A stretch of DNA of 6,430 bases from an uncultured bacterium. GTDB lineage: Bacteria > Planctomycetota > UBA1135 > UBA2386. Position 1 is the stretch's first letter. Each line of letters starts with the position of its first letter. Under the pieces are notes generated by a model that was not told the origin of the DNA, did no database searches, and saw nothing but the letters and a program-made list of their open reading frames with translations. Positions 6,176 through 6,430 of the stretch are shown piece by piece. The stretch lies in NCBI GenBank assembly GCA_938003515.1, contig CALKYL010000336.1:1-6430 (forward strand), read 5' to 3'. The position numbers were made by a program, and so were the translations under genes.

Positions 6176-6229
6176 CTCCGGTTCGCGCCGCGTCACGGGG
6201 ACACGGCCCGGCTGCCTTGCACCCGACCT

Positions 6230-6235
6230 GGAGGT
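6230..6235 (+). promoter_or_regulatory. Strong Shine-Dalgarno site
   Basis: GGAGGT lies 7 bases upstream of the ATG at 6243, a near-ideal sequence and spacing. It is the best ribosome binding site in the window, where most starts lack one, and it fixes the start of the last gene. Confidence 0.75.
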
Positions 6236-6242
6236 CACTCCG

Positions 6243-6430
6243 ATGATCGTCAAAGGACTCGCGCTCACCGCTCTCGTCGCCTCGACCCCGCTCGCCTTGT
6301 TCGCCACCCAGAGACCGGAGGCGCAGGAGCCAGCGCCCGCCGCGACGCGGAAGGCGGACCTGCAGCGCGCGAGCGCCGACCTGCAGCGCGCCCGCGCCGA
6401 GCTCGCGGCGGCGCGGCGGGACCTCGCGCG
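6243..6430 (+). CDS. Secreted coiled-coil protein, N-terminal part (cut by window edge)
   Basis: These are the first 62 complete codons of a predicted exported protein; the rest lies right of the window. MIVKGLALTALVASTPLALFA forms a typical Sec signal peptide, with likely cleavage after LFA at residue 21. A short Pro/Ala/Glu linker follows (QRPEAQEPAPAATRK). From residue 38 there are perfect seven-residue units, ADLQRAS, ADLQRAR, AELAAAR and then RDLA, with Leu at every seventh position and Ala in the complementary core position, so a coiled coil is predicted. The unit is visible in the DNA as a 14-base repeat (GACCTGCAGCGCGC) with a 21-base period. The start is secured by GGAGGT at 6230-6235. 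The function cannot be named from this fragment; signal peptide plus coiled coil would suit an envelope structural protein or the stalk of a larger one. Confidence 0.8.
   Translation, partial: MIVKGLALTALVASTPLALFATQRPEAQEPAPAATRKADLQRASADLQRARAELAAARRDLA

Noticed and set aside
1..6430. CRISPR array, insertion sequence, tRNA or rRNA gene
   Set aside because: No regularly spaced direct repeats of CRISPR length, transposase-like frame, terminal inverted repeats or RNA-gene signatures were seen on either strand.

Overview
The window is very GC-rich (roughly 70% by eye) with strong G/C preference at third codon positions. It looks like chromosomal DNA of a high-GC Planctomycetota bacterium. That assignment is an inference. 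It rests on secreted proteins built from FG-GAP/VCBS calcium repeats, a di-heme oxidoreductase carrying EF-hand/thrombospondin-3-like loops that end in an 'IPDxCE' motif, and the scarcity of Shine-Dalgarno sites. A myxobacterium or another high-GC lineage with a large secretome cannot be excluded.

Layout. (1) Positions 1-133, minus strand: the first 44 codons of glyQ (glycyl-tRNA synthetase alpha subunit), running off the left edge. (2) 134-365: divergent intergenic region with a small inverted repeat and a candidate promoter. (3) 366-3005, plus: an 879-residue secreted protein with seven FG-GAP/VCBS calcium loops (a likely seven-bladed propeller), an Ig-like region, a jelly-roll-like region and a C-terminal domain beginning CxxCQ. 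(4) 3006-3171: a long imperfect hairpin followed by TTTT, which runs directly into a candidate promoter. (5) 3172-5010, plus: a 612-residue secreted di-heme oxidoreductase (DHOR/DUF1111 family) with four EF-hand-like loops and the same type of CxxCQ C-terminal domain. (6) 5011-5152: extremely GC-rich, self-complementary spacer. (7) 5153-6064, plus: a 303-residue putative lipoprotein of unknown function. (8) 6065-6242: a terminator-like hairpin, a candidate promoter and a clear ribosome binding site. (9) 6243 to the right edge, plus: the start of a secreted heptad-repeat coiled-coil protein.

How the genes relate. All four plus-strand genes encode exported proteins, but the spacers between them (about 140-180 bp) hold terminator-like hairpins and promoter-like hexamers, so they are more likely separate transcription units than one operon. 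The strongest link is the matching C-terminal domain shared by two otherwise unrelated neighbours, the propeller protein and the di-heme enzyme. It has identical cysteine spacing (C-x2-C-Q-x15-C-G) and nearly identical length. The simplest reading is a lineage-specific sorting or anchoring domain that places different enzymes and adhesins in one extracytoplasmic location. No mobile element, tRNA, rRNA or CRISPR array was seen.
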